A DNA stretch of 64,000 nt. Source: Adineta ricciae. Lineage: Eukaryota; Rotifera; Eurotatoria; Adinetida; Adinetidae. The notes beneath the pieces are model-generated. The model did not search any database and was not told the origin of the DNA. It worked only from the letters and a program-made list of their open reading frames with translations. A program made the position numbers and the translations under genes. The stretch covers positions 930,001 to 994,000 of the forward strand of contig CAJNOJ010000007.1 in assembly GCA_905250025.1 (NCBI GenBank). Direction: 5' to 3'. Below are positions 48,328 to 60,218 of the stretch, in pieces. Numbering within the stretch: the stretch's first letter is position 1; each line of letters opens with the position of its first letter.

Positions 48328-48650
48328 TTAGGCTATGTACGCTTTGAACGATAGATGCTGTACCTCATTCGTTTCTGGTTGATGCGACTGAGTAGAATTC
48401 GGATTAAATTCATCTATACTAATACTGGATAAATCGTCCAAGATGATTTGGTCGAATAACTGTTCTGTTATGCCATCGGGATCACCTGATGGCAGTAACG
48501 GTAAATGATTAGACATATACAGTTCATCGGTCGGATGGTGATGTACAGTCGAAGTTGGCGGTTGTTGTTGTTGTTGTTGCAGAATTGGCGGCGGGGAAAA
48601 TTGTGCATGCATTGCTTCAGAATATGGAACTTGTGTTAGTTGTTGTTGTT

Positions 48651-48705
<55 letters not shown>

Positions 48706-51700
48706 CTGTTGCTGCTGGACCGGTGATGGAGGGAATTGCGTCTGTATCGAATAAGGATACTGGCCTAGCATTGGATGTTGTTGCTGTTGTGGAGGTATTG
48801 ATTGTGGAAACTGTGTGGGAGGTTGCATTGAGAAGTGTTGATATGAAGGATTCATAACTGGAAAGGTGGGATGCTGATAATTGGCTTGGGGTGGAAACTG
48901 TATTGGCATTGGTTGTTGTGTCTGATAGGGTGCTTGCATAGGAAGTGGAGTTTGGTGTCCTGCATTCATTGCCAGTGGAAAATTCTCACCAGCAAGTTTG
49001 CGTACAACCTGCTCGGCAATTTCAGGACGAGACATCAACTGTGCTATGATCGCTTCTGTGGTAATATTCACATATGTATCTTGTTGTGGAGTTGGTCGAT
49101 TCGACGCAGATAAGATACTCTGTGACAATGTGATAGTACGACTTGAATTCTCGCCACCAGCCACGGAATTATGATCACGAATACTACACGTATCGTGACT
49201 CTATGAAAACAAAATCCTAACTTATACTGTGTTCAAAGCAAAAAAGAAATACTACTCATACATTCTCAGCATCGTACATATTCGATAGCGTGGGCGACCA
49301 GGTTTCATACGAATCTACAAGATCGAAAGAAGATGAATAGTTATGCATTTATAATTGATTTACTTGGACTGAGTATCGAATTGGATTGCGAATATTGACC
49401 GTTTAGTTCTGAAATGTCGTCATCAGTGTTTCCATCATTTGCACTGAAGTATTTTACATGCGAATAAGCAATACAAATATTGATTAGACTTACTTTTCCA
49501 CCAGATCGGTCACTGGTTTGTATTTTTCGTCATCTTTGACCAATTTTTGCAATCGTTTATCTGCATTTCAAATATTCATATTCAATTATTTTGCTTTTTC
49601 ATCAATGCTTACCATAGTATTTCGTGAATTCATTAAATGATATGTAACTTCGACCGTTCGCTCGGTCATCAAAACTAGACAAGATACGTATTCGATTCGC
49701 ATTTTCGGTTTCAGATGTTGTCACGAATCTACTAATATCATTGGCCAATGTACCAGAATCGAATGTTCGGTTTTGTAATTTTTTTGTACGATCTAAACAA
49801 CAATAGACGTTTTTTCTTCCAAAAAATAGCGTACACATATAAGTAACGAACTAACCATTGTATATGTCGACACGAACAGCACAAGCAGCAAGTTTCACAG
49901 ATCGACCCGCTGTTGCCGATGATGCAATAGCATTATAATCAATTCGGATCGTATTAAAACGAAGCGCAATAACGGGCGAGCCGGAAACCGAGGATTGAAC
50001 GATTGCCTCAGCAGCTCGTTCACTATTACATATGCCAAGAAACAATCTAGAAGAAAATCAAATATACAAAATGGAAAGGATTCAAAATGCCAACCTACCC
50101 ATCAGCATGGAACATGGCAAGAATTGGGTGTTTAGCCATGAATTCCACTTGATACACAAAATTGACCAGAAAATCCTAAAAGGATCAGTACGGCAAGCGA
50201 TAAACAAAGAGAGCATGCGCATTCCAATCACATACCAAATAAATGTCTTCCAACGACTGAAAACTACTTCTCTGATCTAAACAACATTGAAATGTCGTAA
50301 TGAGCATTCTTCAACGAGACATTACTTTTTGCTCGCAAAAGTTCCTGTTCGAGATAGGTATTCACACAAAGGTTAGGCAAAACTCCTGTTCGATGTATGA
50401 AATACCGTTGCATAAAATATTGAATCGTTTCAACGTTGACAGGTTTAACCTAAATCATCCGAGAATAACTCATCGAAGAATACTATGATTTGTTTCAACA
50501 AACCGCGGAGAAACGCTTAATATCTTCGATTATAATTCGTGTTAACAATTGTGGAATTTGATTATTATGAGCGCCAATACCGAATACTAATGATTCCAAT
50601 GGAAATTGAAATGTCGGTGGTGTTTTACTATCGTTGATATTGAGCTAAAACATACTCAAATTCGAATAGTAATCGGAATGGTTTCGCAAGCGTTTTACTT
50701 GAAGTTTAATAGCAAATTTAAACGAATGAATTAATTGAGCAAAACGAACACGCGTATCAGATTTTGACGATTGTTCAATCGTTATACCAGTTAATTCCGC
50801 ACAAAGAAACGTACGGTATGTACCAGTTGCGCTTGTTTGTACTTGACAAGTTTTCCATGATAGTGAACGCGGTTCTTCTAATTTGTAATAATCCGACGAT
50901 GGACACAAGCTGGGTTCTAGACACAATTTCATTTCATTGAAAAACCATCATCTTCATCTCAAATCGATCATACCTATGTCGTATAGTTCGATTGTATCAG
51001 GATATAATTGCATGAAATCATTCAGCAAACAAATAATCATAACAGATATCTTTGCCGTATATTCTCCCGGACCTTTCCGTTCGTAGATTGTCACTGGATT
51101 CACACCCGAATGTGGTTGAGAAACGATCATAAATGAACTAGAAGGTAAGGCATACAAACATGATCCATTTCTTTGCTGAGAGTTGATTCCTAACCTACGA
51201 AATATCGCTTCAAATTCGCTATGTAACGGTTGAGACTGACGCAACTTCGGAGCCGACGTTGCTCTAACCATTAAAGATTTCAGATGTTCAGTCGTTCTAA
51301 ACATTCAGATGAAAGATTTTCGATAGAACCCGTCAAGAACCTACCGATTTTGTAAATAAACCAGATTTTTCGGATTGTTGACTTCAGCATCACTTTGATA
51401 GAACAATCGACGTATTTCTTGAGCATGTTTGCGTCCGTTAAACTCACGTTCTCGTGTGGCAAAGTCCTACAAATATGAGCCGAATTCGATTATATATATT
51501 GACGGTTAGGATCTATTTACATAGGAATGTGAAGACATAGTCTCATCAGCCATTCTATATTGCATTTCCAATCGAATATCCAAGACTAATCGGGCAAATT
51601 TAGCTTCGTTCTATTCGAAATATCAATCGTGTTAATAGTAAGAAGAAAACAAGGGTAGTCGAAGCTACTTCTTTGATATAATTAATTAATCGATTGAGCA

Positions 51701-52177
51701 TCAAACATTTCTCAATGGATGCATCGATTTCGGGTAGATTATCACGTTTATCCTGTAAGCTTCCAGCGAAATTGATCGGTTGTCTAGAGATGAGAAAAAG
51801 GCAGATTTATTCGTTTTACCGAACATGGAATCTACCCCGGTCGGTTTCGTTTGTCACCATCGTCAATAATATCCGCAAAATTGATATCACCAACTGATTT
51901 CCGAGTTAAAAATGACTGAATACCAATTGTTTTATCTGAATATTCATGTTTAGCCAGAAAATCGTAACAATCAAGAAGGCCAGTTAGTGTATTCTAAACA
52001 AATATCGTCAGATCTGCTATTTTCAACTGCAAATCGATGTAATATACCGATTGTGCCGACGCTATTGGTTGTTCTACAAGCAACAACGATATTCCCATGA
52101 TATTCAAGGCGAAAAAGCACTATAAAATACATACGCGCTGGTGCTGATCGTTTCTTCTTGGTAACACTCGAACTCAT
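48328..52177 (-). CDS. STAT: Divergent STAT-like transcription factor A with Gln-rich tail
   Basis: The start is MSSSVTKKKRSAPAQQP at 52177. Landmarks follow STAT order. Coiled-coil part: SIEKCLMLNRLINYI, ARLVLDIRLEMQYRM and REFNGRKHAQEIRRLF. DNA-binding core: SFMIVSQPHSGVNPVTIYER...YTAKISVMI (cf. STAT FVVERQP...PLVIKTG..FTTKVRLL), then GTYRTFLCAELTGITIEQ (cf. GSLSAEFKHLTLREQ) and PLESLVFGIGAHNNQIPQLL. Linker: SRWKTFIWDFLVNFVYQ. SH2: FLGICNSERAAEAIVQS...GSPVIALRFN, whose Arg (codon 49959-49961) fits the phosphotyrosine-binding Arg of LLRFS. After the SH2, DDEKYKPVTDLVEK offers a candidate phosphotyrosine (49520-49522). The tail (48328-49164) is Gln/Pro-rich, a likely activation domain, with 26 Gln in a row. 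A 55-nt intron (50645-50699) must be removed or a TAG interrupts the frame. The N-domain is short or absent. Family assignment is by motif reading only. Confidence 0.78.
48640..48717 (-). repeat. Poly-Gln tract (mixed CAG/CAA), 26 codons
   Basis: 26 consecutive CAG/CAA codons in the tail of STAT-like A, with shorter Gln runs on either side. The CAG/CAA interspersion argues for retention at protein level and not a pure microsatellite. Confidence 0.9.
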
Positions 52178-53193
52178 AATGATGAAGGGCAATTATAGAT
52201 CTAGAATATTACAATGCTACATTCGTTGCTCGAAATACATCTGAACAACTGTCGAGTGTTGACTTCTCGGAAACGTTTACTCTTCATCTCACTCTTCATT
52301 ACTGGAAACAATTGACAGAAATTCTGCTGACATACTTACCTGAACTAATAAAAGAAATCTTTCTCTTGGTTAGTATTTCGATAGCATTCAAACGGTCGAC
52401 CGGATTCTTTTTTATAATATGATGTGTAAATTTTCTCTTTATTCTCTCCCTGAAAGTTTCTTTCTTTTTTTCTGTTATATAACGACGAAGTGTGCAAGGC
52501 TGTATAGAGCAAATAAATACAATAAGAAAGAAAAATGTTTGAAAGAAGTATATTTGATGGAAGTACACGACACTTTTTCTCTTCTTTTAAATTCTGAAGA
52601 GAAAAAAAAAGAAACAGAATCAAAGCTCGTTTCAGCGATTCTAAAATAAATACGAAAAGAAAGCAGTCATTCTTTATAGTAACATTTCCAAGAAAAGTTA
52701 AATATGCAATGCTCTGGTGCAACACTTCAAAAGTTATGTTTTTCCCGGAATAACGTTGTATGACGCGTTTCTTCTGTCTTAGGTTCTACTCCGCGAAAAA
52801 CAAAGTCTTCATTAATGTTTTTCTGTACCACTCGTCTAGGGAGGGTGAATGTAATCTGAAAGTAAACTTTCTATTAGTAGAATGATGTCAACCGCACTTT
52901 TAAACTTTGTCAGTTCTGTCAGACTGAGGACGTTACAAATATTTCAGCGAATTCTGTACGCATTGTACTTTAAAAAATCTCGAGTGTTTGAGATACTTTC
53001 GTCGACTTTTTCTCATAAATCTTTCGTGAACTGATATTTTGGTGAAAATACTCGATAAAAATTTCCGACAACTGATCTATTCTCTTTTTATCCAATTTTA
53101 ATTCTAACAAGAGATTATCAACAGGAAAATGTAAACACTATTATGAAACAAAAGATACAATGATTTTGTATACATTAAATGCTAGGATAACGA
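52178..53193. other. Intergenic, promoter side of STAT-like A
   Basis: About 1 kb between the start of STAT-like A and the 3' end of the glycosyltransferase. It contains four TTCNNNGAA (STAT/GAS-type) sites at 52264, 52686, 52742 and 52943. No gene recognised. Confidence 0.5.
52742..52750. promoter_or_regulatory. Candidate STAT-binding site TTCCCGGAA
   Basis: A perfect palindromic GAS-type element about 570 bp upstream of the STAT-like A start codon. Related sites are TTCTCGGAA (52264-52272), TTCCAAGAA (52686-52694) and TTCAGCGAA (52943-52951). The motif is short and also occurs by chance in this AT-rich DNA. Confidence 0.3.
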
Positions 53194-54515
53194 CTAATTA
53201 TCATCCAGTGTAGTAGTTTTTGCTCTCCAACACCGATTTCTTTTGTTGTTTACACTTTTCATTCCATGTCTCGACTTGTTCAAGATCATTTCGCGCCAAT
53301 ATGCGATACGCAATTTTTCATATGCATATACACTTGGTGTTTGCGCTTTCTTTAGGGCAATATCGTACATGTTACTTCGAAGATATTCCTCATTCAATTG
53401 ACTCGTATCATTGATCACGAGTATAGGTAAATTTTCATACAAAGGATCGAGTGTTGAATGCCAGACGATTGGAATCACATCGAGATATAATGCTTCCCAT
53501 GTTCGATGGCAGTCGATACCACGTCCACGTGGCGAAAGCCAAAGTGGATATTGACGATTGCGTCGATAGATAGTCGGGAGACTTGAAACATTCACTCCAT
53601 CTTCTTTGTCGAAACACATCACAAATGAACTTTGATTGCCTTGACAGATTTCTTTCCATAGTTTGATTCGACCGCCGGTTGGATCAGTTTGAGGCCGAAA
53701 ATTGAGTAGAAGAATCTTATCGGATTCATTGATGTTCTTGTTGCTGAGAGTGGTGCTCAAAAGAACCGAACGCGTCACATCGACTGGTTGAATATAGTAA
53801 GATGGTTCATCAACGTTGTCTTCATTGACAGACGGGAGAAGCTGCTTGGGAGAATGTTGTTGAATATCTCGAATAGCGTCAGCCATTTCAAAACAATTTA
53901 TACCTAAGAAAATAGTCGGTTAGATTTTTTGTTCGAGTGATGATTTTCCAGCTAGAACTTACCGACTGGTATGTGGGTAAATCGTTCATTACTGGATGCA
54001 TCGATATCTCCGTTCTGAGCAAACCAATGAATAATTTTCGAATCGGAACGCGTAAGATATTGAATGGATTCGCCGGGAGTTTGTGTTCCTCCTTGTCCTG
54101 TCAACAAAACAAATCGATTCAACAGAATCGGATAGATTTCTGCGAAAAACGATGAAATTTGATCCGTTTTCACATAGATAATACTTCCTGTTGGAAGATT
54201 ACTTATAATTGAAGCGTCCCTTTCCAATAAGTTTTCCATTTCTTCGTTGAAGACTGATTCAGGCCAACCGTATACCCAGTCAGCAAGATTTCGAAAGTTT
54301 TGTGGACAGATAAATTCTGGGTAATGGTGAATATAGTATGATGCGTCGTCGAAAATGACATGATCACCGGTAATTTCAGCTGAGTAGGGACACGTTGGAA
54401 CGCTGCTCGTTTCTTCCAAATGTTCAGAACGAAAAAGTATAGTTGAACTTGAAATACATACCATAAAGATGAGTGTTACTAATCGACGACATTTACATCT
54501 ATATCTATAAAACAT
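53194..54515 (-). CDS. Exostosin-like (GT47-type) type II membrane glycosyltransferase
   Basis: About 415 residues in two exons. The start is MFYRYRCKCRRLVTLIFMV at 54515: a short basic cytosolic tail and one hydrophobic anchor (residues about 11-27), typical of Golgi type II enzymes. The luminal part has RFVLLTGQGGTQTPGE, KIIHWFAQNGDID, and THIPVGINCFEM across a 57-nt intron (about 53905-53961). LLLNFRPQTDPTGGR and SPRGRGIDCHRTWEALYLDVIPIVW follow; the latter resembles the exostosin-family nucleotide-sugar motif (SPRG...R.WE.L..G.IPI). The donor, acceptor and reaction cannot be inferred. It lies between two STAT-like paralogues on the same strand. Confidence 0.72.
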
Positions 54516-57090
54516 TTCTGAAAAACGATGAAGAAAAATGAGTGTTATACATGTGAGCGAAAGTCTATCGATAAATCTTTGGGAATAGGAAATACCAACT
54601 GTGTTCTGTTGTAACTTTGATTTTCAACAGTAAACCTCGCACAGAAATGCACTCAAAAACATAATAGCTTGTGACGACAATTTACCTTCATGTTTTAAAA
54701 CTCCGACTCAGGTGTCACACCTCATTTTTACGAGATAAAATCAATGTGGAAGAGAACATAACAAGTTTTCCAGCAGTTTTCATTTGGATCTTACATGTAC
54801 CCGATATTTACATAGTGTACATGCCAATTACTACCCATTACTAGTAGTCGACTGGTCAAACTCGAACAAGTCACATTCCTGATCGTGACAATGCATTTAA
54901 ACTCCAGCATTTTCTAACTATTCTTGTGCTACTGAATGAAGTTCAATCCCTTATGTATCGAAAAGCAGTATGTGACATTGTGCAAGTTCAGAAGAGTCAA
55001 GCAAATGTAAAATACTTCTGAACGGATAAGAAATATCATCTGCCAACGCATGCTCGCTTGCAAATAGCGAAGGCCTGAAACTATAATGCACGTCGACGAC
55101 GGCACATCGTTGTCATGGTTTTTGCATTGACGATACAAGTGAAACAATTTCATTTGGACCGTGTAATAACGTTTGCCATCGATAGGTAGACCTTTCTCAT
55201 ATAAATAATAATATCTAATGGAAAATTGGAAACATGACTTTTTTTAATGTTGGTTTCTGTGAAGATCTTTTTCGCATGCTATTTGTCCCTACTTCGGTGC
55301 ATTTTTTTGTACTTTGGTATTATCCTTCCTTCCTTTCTATCGAGAGAAGGGTATATAAACGTGTGTTCTGTATTAGAACGAGGCGATTGATGATAGGAAG
55401 AAATAAAGAAAGACATGCTGTCGTCGGGATACACATCTCTTCCATCAGAAATCGTCAGTTTCAATAATACTGTTTATTGAAATATTTCATGTTTTCGAGA
55501 TAGGATCTTGTGTCCTGTATGCAACATACTTTTTCATCAGGATGAAATACTGGAAAACTGAAGGCATCGATTAACAACAACAATAAGTCGATTTGTATAT
55601 CGAATTGTTTATGGCGATAAAGAACAAAATGCGTTCTGTTTTGAACAGATTCAATCAACATCAATTCTAACCAAGGGAAATGTTGTTTTCAGTTCTGCGT
55701 GACCTGTACCTTTTACTCCTTGAAAATGAAATAATGAGTTTACGACAATGACGAATCGCTGTCTGGACTCTAGCAATGAAAACAGCTAAAAAACCAACTA
55801 TCACTTCGAACGAATATTATCTTATGTTTTTCTGTTTAGCGTCTAATTGTCTTGTACTGAAACACCAGAAAATTTATATATATATTCTGTACAAGGAGCT
55901 AGTGTTTCAGTGTGGTACTCAAAGGGTTTTTCGAAAGAAAAATGTGTGTTCAAACATAATAGAAATTGACGCATCACGTGATTACCAGTTGGAATATATC
56001 TTCAGTTGATACTTCTGTTAAACGTATTATTGTACTATCTCGTTCTTGGTCTATTTCTTTGAGAAATGCAAATACAGATTTATTAATTTGATGCAGAAGT
56101 CTTCTTCGATATAATCTCATGGCATAGTTTATTTTTAGTTTCATCTGCGGCCTGTTCTTTACCGAGACGGGAGAAATTATTATTCTGCAAGTCAACAAAA
56201 ACATACGATGCAATTGCACCGGTAGTGCACAATTCAGTATCGTTCTTTTCTACTGAAAATGCATACACAGTTTACAGTTATAGTTTTCTCTTCTATACAG
56301 TAGGGAATCCAGTAGGAAAGTAGATGCATGTTCACAATCTTTCAACGCAAACTTCCCTATATCATTTGTTGGAGAAGTCTCAAGAACTTAAAATAATAGG
56401 AGATTTTCTGTTACGAGGTTTTCTATTTATTATTTTAAATATATAACAATGATATTTTGGTATAAAGTCTTATTCTACAATTTTCAACATGACGTAAATC
56501 ATCCCATTCATATGTGAATCTGAAAAGGAGTTATGAACTGTCAGTTGAATCAATTCCAGAACGATAATTAAGAAGAAGAATTTAATCGCTACGATTATTG
56601 TTGTTTTATAGGAGGAACGAGCAAACGTTTGATAACATAAGTGATAATAGTATGCAGCGGAGTTCTATTTGCAAGTAAGCAATGTTGCTTATTTTGAAAT
56701 GTTTATTCACGGATTATTGCCGGAGTCAGTACGACAAACTAACACTTCATTCTTTGTTTCTTTTTCTCTGAAAAAACTCTTTTTTTTAAATTATCTGCTA
56801 GATAGCAGATACTTTCGTCCTTTGACATCGAGTAAACAACGCGTTAACCTCCTTTCGTCTACCTTTTTATCGTACATCAAAGGTCAATAGTTGATAAGAC
56901 ATTCACTGATCCATTTGAAAACTATCCGCGAAAAAGAAGATGTTATATTTAACCCACTTCAATGATCACCGAAAGTTTATCAAGCATCAAACACTTAAAT
57001 TTATTTGTTTTATATACAATTTCTAATGTATTATAGCAAACAACTGATTTCATCAGTATACAATCAGATAAAGTTTAGTAAGTTTTGTTT
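54516..57090. other. Intergenic, 2.6 kb, mostly non-coding
   Basis: The longest gene-poor stretch outside introns. It is AT-rich. The only hint of coding is on the minus strand at 55974-56268, described separately. Small plus frames (55234-55467, 55776-56009, 56669-56890) have no similarity or splice support. Confidence 0.45.
55974..56268 (-). pseudogene. Possible degraded coding fragment, unidentified
   Basis: Two overlapping minus frames have protein-like composition. One (56083-56268) reads AFSVEKNDTELCTTGAIASY then VFVDLQNNNF. The other (55974-56219) reads LHQINKSVFAFLKEIDQERD then STIIRLTEVSTEDIFQL. A frame change between them would give one protein-like stretch. No family was recognised and no start or flanking exons were found, so this may be a relic or chance. 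Confidence 0.25.
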
Positions 57091-60000
57091 TTACGTTTTT
57101 GTTAGTGACGAACAGTAGAACGTGTACGATTTGGATTCATCTGGTCTGCTGTGAATTTGGGTAGAAGTTTGAATTTGAGAAATTTTTATTAGATACTTAT
57201 TTAATATACTTGATAAACACAATTTCCGTTGTGTAATGACAGCATTGCTTGTCCTTGTCGGATCGTTCGATTCAGCAGGCGGAAACATTTCAGGTAATTT
57301 CTCCAGAAGAACCTGAATTAATTTGTTCGTCTCAAAACTTATTTGCTCGCGAAAATTAGATGTTATGTCACTCGATAAATTGACTAAAAATAAACAGTCT
57401 GTGATAAAGATCAATAACAAGTCAGTGTGATTTTATTACCGCTTTGATTGGAAGAAGTTGAATTCGACTGAAAAACGAGAAGAAATTTGTGTTGATTATT
57501 TGTTGAATCAGAAAACTGAGAAATTTACTTGCGAGAAGTCATCTTGATGTGATGATGCCGATAGGACCGGTGATGTAGGTGCTAAAAAGATGGCGCATAG
57601 ATATTTTCGATGATTCTGTTTAGCAATTTTTACTTGTTCGTTGTGTTGATTGTTCGTTGTCGGTTGATCGCCTGAGCGCAAAGGAGATATCATTGAAAAG
57701 AGAAAACAAACGAATTTGATCTCACATTGTTGACCAAAGAACTGGTATCAATGGTTGGTATGTGTCTCTTGTTGGAGGGGCGACCGAACTCAGACGATAC
57801 AATTCTTGATCTGAATATAGAATTCATAAGGTATAGCTGATTGACTTCATAGCACACGATCACATACCAAAATATGAACTAAAATCAGCAAATCGCCGAT
57901 CTGGTATATTTGATAATATACGTGATCGTTTGGCTTTGTCTGAAATTGATTCACAGATCATTTGACACATATCATCCACAAACGCTTTTGAATGGAACGT
58001 TGCTTTGATCAGTTCGCCTAATTAGTATATAACAGAAAAATATTCAATGTGAAATCTTTCATTATGAATATCTACCATTGTGTACAAGATATCGAACAGA
58101 AGTTTGTTGTGTTAATAGACGATTAGTGAGTGTATTAAAACGTAGTAAGATATGTGGTTGTTCTCGAGTTCCACTCAATACTTGATCGATGGCGCTATCA
58201 CAAATGCCTAGAAAGAGACTGAATATACATCATATGATCGATCTTCGTTTGCCTAGTTTTAATTCGCGGATAATTACTGGTCATAGTACATCATCGATAG
58301 CACGGGATGATCTACATATTGTTCTAGTTGAGTGATTACTTTTGCTAAGATATCCTGAAAAATAGAAATTAAATCGAGATTTCAAACTAAGAAAATTCTC
58401 ACCTCATAAATGTCGTTCGATGTGACATTCATAATGTTCCTTTTCTCGTCTAAATTAGATGGCAACTATTCGATAATTACTGTGATTTCGTCTTGTACAA
58501 ACCGTAGATCGCTTGGCATTGTTGGAAAATAAAGCTTTTGGTATGAGGTTGTGGTTCCACCCCTGTGATACGTGTGTGATAATCACAAACACCATCAGTG
58601 ATGGTATGAGGTTGAATTAAGCGGTTAACCTAGAGTCGAGCGTCGAATTTTAGTTAAAAGTTTTGATGAATTCTCATACATGCTGGAATCTTTGTTCGAT
58701 TTCATAGATGAGCAATTTAGCAACATATTCCGGGAAATATTGAGCATGCGAACAGATGCCAAACGGTCGTGAGAAAAATGTGAGATTTTCTGTCATATCT
58801 AACTTGCTGATCTAATTAAGAATAATTTCAAAGAATTATATATCTGAATAGACAATTGAACAACTTACGGTGACGTTTAATTGGAATCGTAATCGGCAAA
58901 GTTTGGAATTATAGAATGGACGAGAACTTCGGCCATCAGTTTTAGTTAATCTTATCGTTTGAAGTTCGGCATAGTAGAACGACTTGGAATTACCGCTTGC
59001 ATCAAAGATTCGTTTTATTTTCCATTCAAGTGCTGTCTGAACTTCACCATCGTCATCAGTACGGCGATCGAATGAATAGATTGTTACACCTAACTTGCAT
59101 CTAGATTAATAGTAATCAAGAAAAACATCCGGCTTACCGATAGATGAGAAATTGAAATGACGACGAATGGTATCTACATCTAATAGGCAAAGTATACGTG
59201 TTGTCACTTTAGCAACATAATCGTCGTTGACTTTTTCGTATTTAGTGCTTGCAACACATTCGGGCGTGGATGGTTCGGCAACAATAACAAACAAACTATG
59301 TATCAATAAGAAAATCAATGTCGATGTTACATCTGTTACTATCTTACTGTTGTAGAAGTTCTTTTATTTGATTTAGTTGCTCAGACGATATACATTCCCG
59401 ACAAATATCACCAGAATCCAGCAATTGAGAACACAGTTGCGTGACGCTTTGTTGTAAACTCAATAGTGTGTGTGATTGTCTAATTTTATTTTCCTTTATG
59501 TAAAATAATCGCTGTTGGTACAGTAGATTTCTATACGCTCGAACTTCACTATATAAATCCTCTGCTGTCTACAAACATTCAATGTATACCCGTCGGAAGT
59601 TTCGAGAAGTTTCCTTTCGATCGTACTGTATAAGGTATCGTTGTACTTGTCATGCGAATTTTGAGCTGTTCGTACAAGTTCGTCAAATGCTGAGTAAATT
59701 CTGCAGGATTCTTCAATGTATTCGCATTGGATATCTTCAGTATGATTATCTATGTGTTTCAGATTTTACCTTTGTATACTCTGCGATCAATCGATTGAAC
59801 ATCAAACATTTCTCAATCGAATTGATATTCGGTTTTAAATTTCTTCGTTCGCGAACCAGTAGATCCATCCAATTATATTTTAAACTAAGATTATACACAT
59901 GTCATAAGATATTCTGGCAAATGTATGTCACATACCTTCTTTGATAAAGATCTGAATACGAAATACTAATCAACTTTTTCTTGATTAAACAAAAGAATAA

Positions 60001-60218
60001 GCCTACAGCATGTTGACATATCTCATTAGGAGCTAGAAAGTCAAAATAATCAGCTAGATCTCTAATTGATTCATTATTAAGTTGTTTGCATTGTCCATTG
60101 TCTTCCATTAGATCTGAAACTATTTCAAACACTAATGTAGAGTGTAATGTAACTGTGAATCGTTCTAAATACCTTTTCTTTTGTTTGTTTGCCGTGTCAC
60201 TTTGCCATGTTCAGACAT
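57091..60218 (-). CDS. STAT: Divergent STAT-like transcription factor B, paralogue of A
   Basis: The start is MSEHGKVTRQTNKRK at 60218. Exons spliced at 45-70 nt introns align block by block with STAT-like A. LADYFDFLAPNEICQHAVGL corresponds to A's LLDCYDFLAKHEYSDKTIGI. SIEKCLMFNRLI differs from A by one residue. The coiled coil has YSEVRAYRNLLYQQRLFY. The DNA-binding core has SLFVIVAEPSTPECV...YVAKVTTRILCLL, NSKSFYYAELQTIRLTK and FFSRPFGICSHAQYFPEYVAKLL. The linker/SH2 has DILAKVITQLEQYVDHPVLSM and GICDSAIDQVLSGTREQ, then PHILLRFNTLTNR with the SH2 Arg at 58140-58142. After the SH2, PPTRDTYQPLIPVL offers a candidate phosphotyrosine (57758-57760). The tail is Ser-rich, without the long Gln run of A, and ends SYTFYCSSLTKT at 57091. 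It likely binds DNA after Tyr phosphorylation; this is inferred from family. Confidence 0.75.

Noticed and set aside
48555-48857. Val/Ala-rich plus-strand frame
   Set aside because: It is the antisense of the Gln-repeat tail of STAT-like A.
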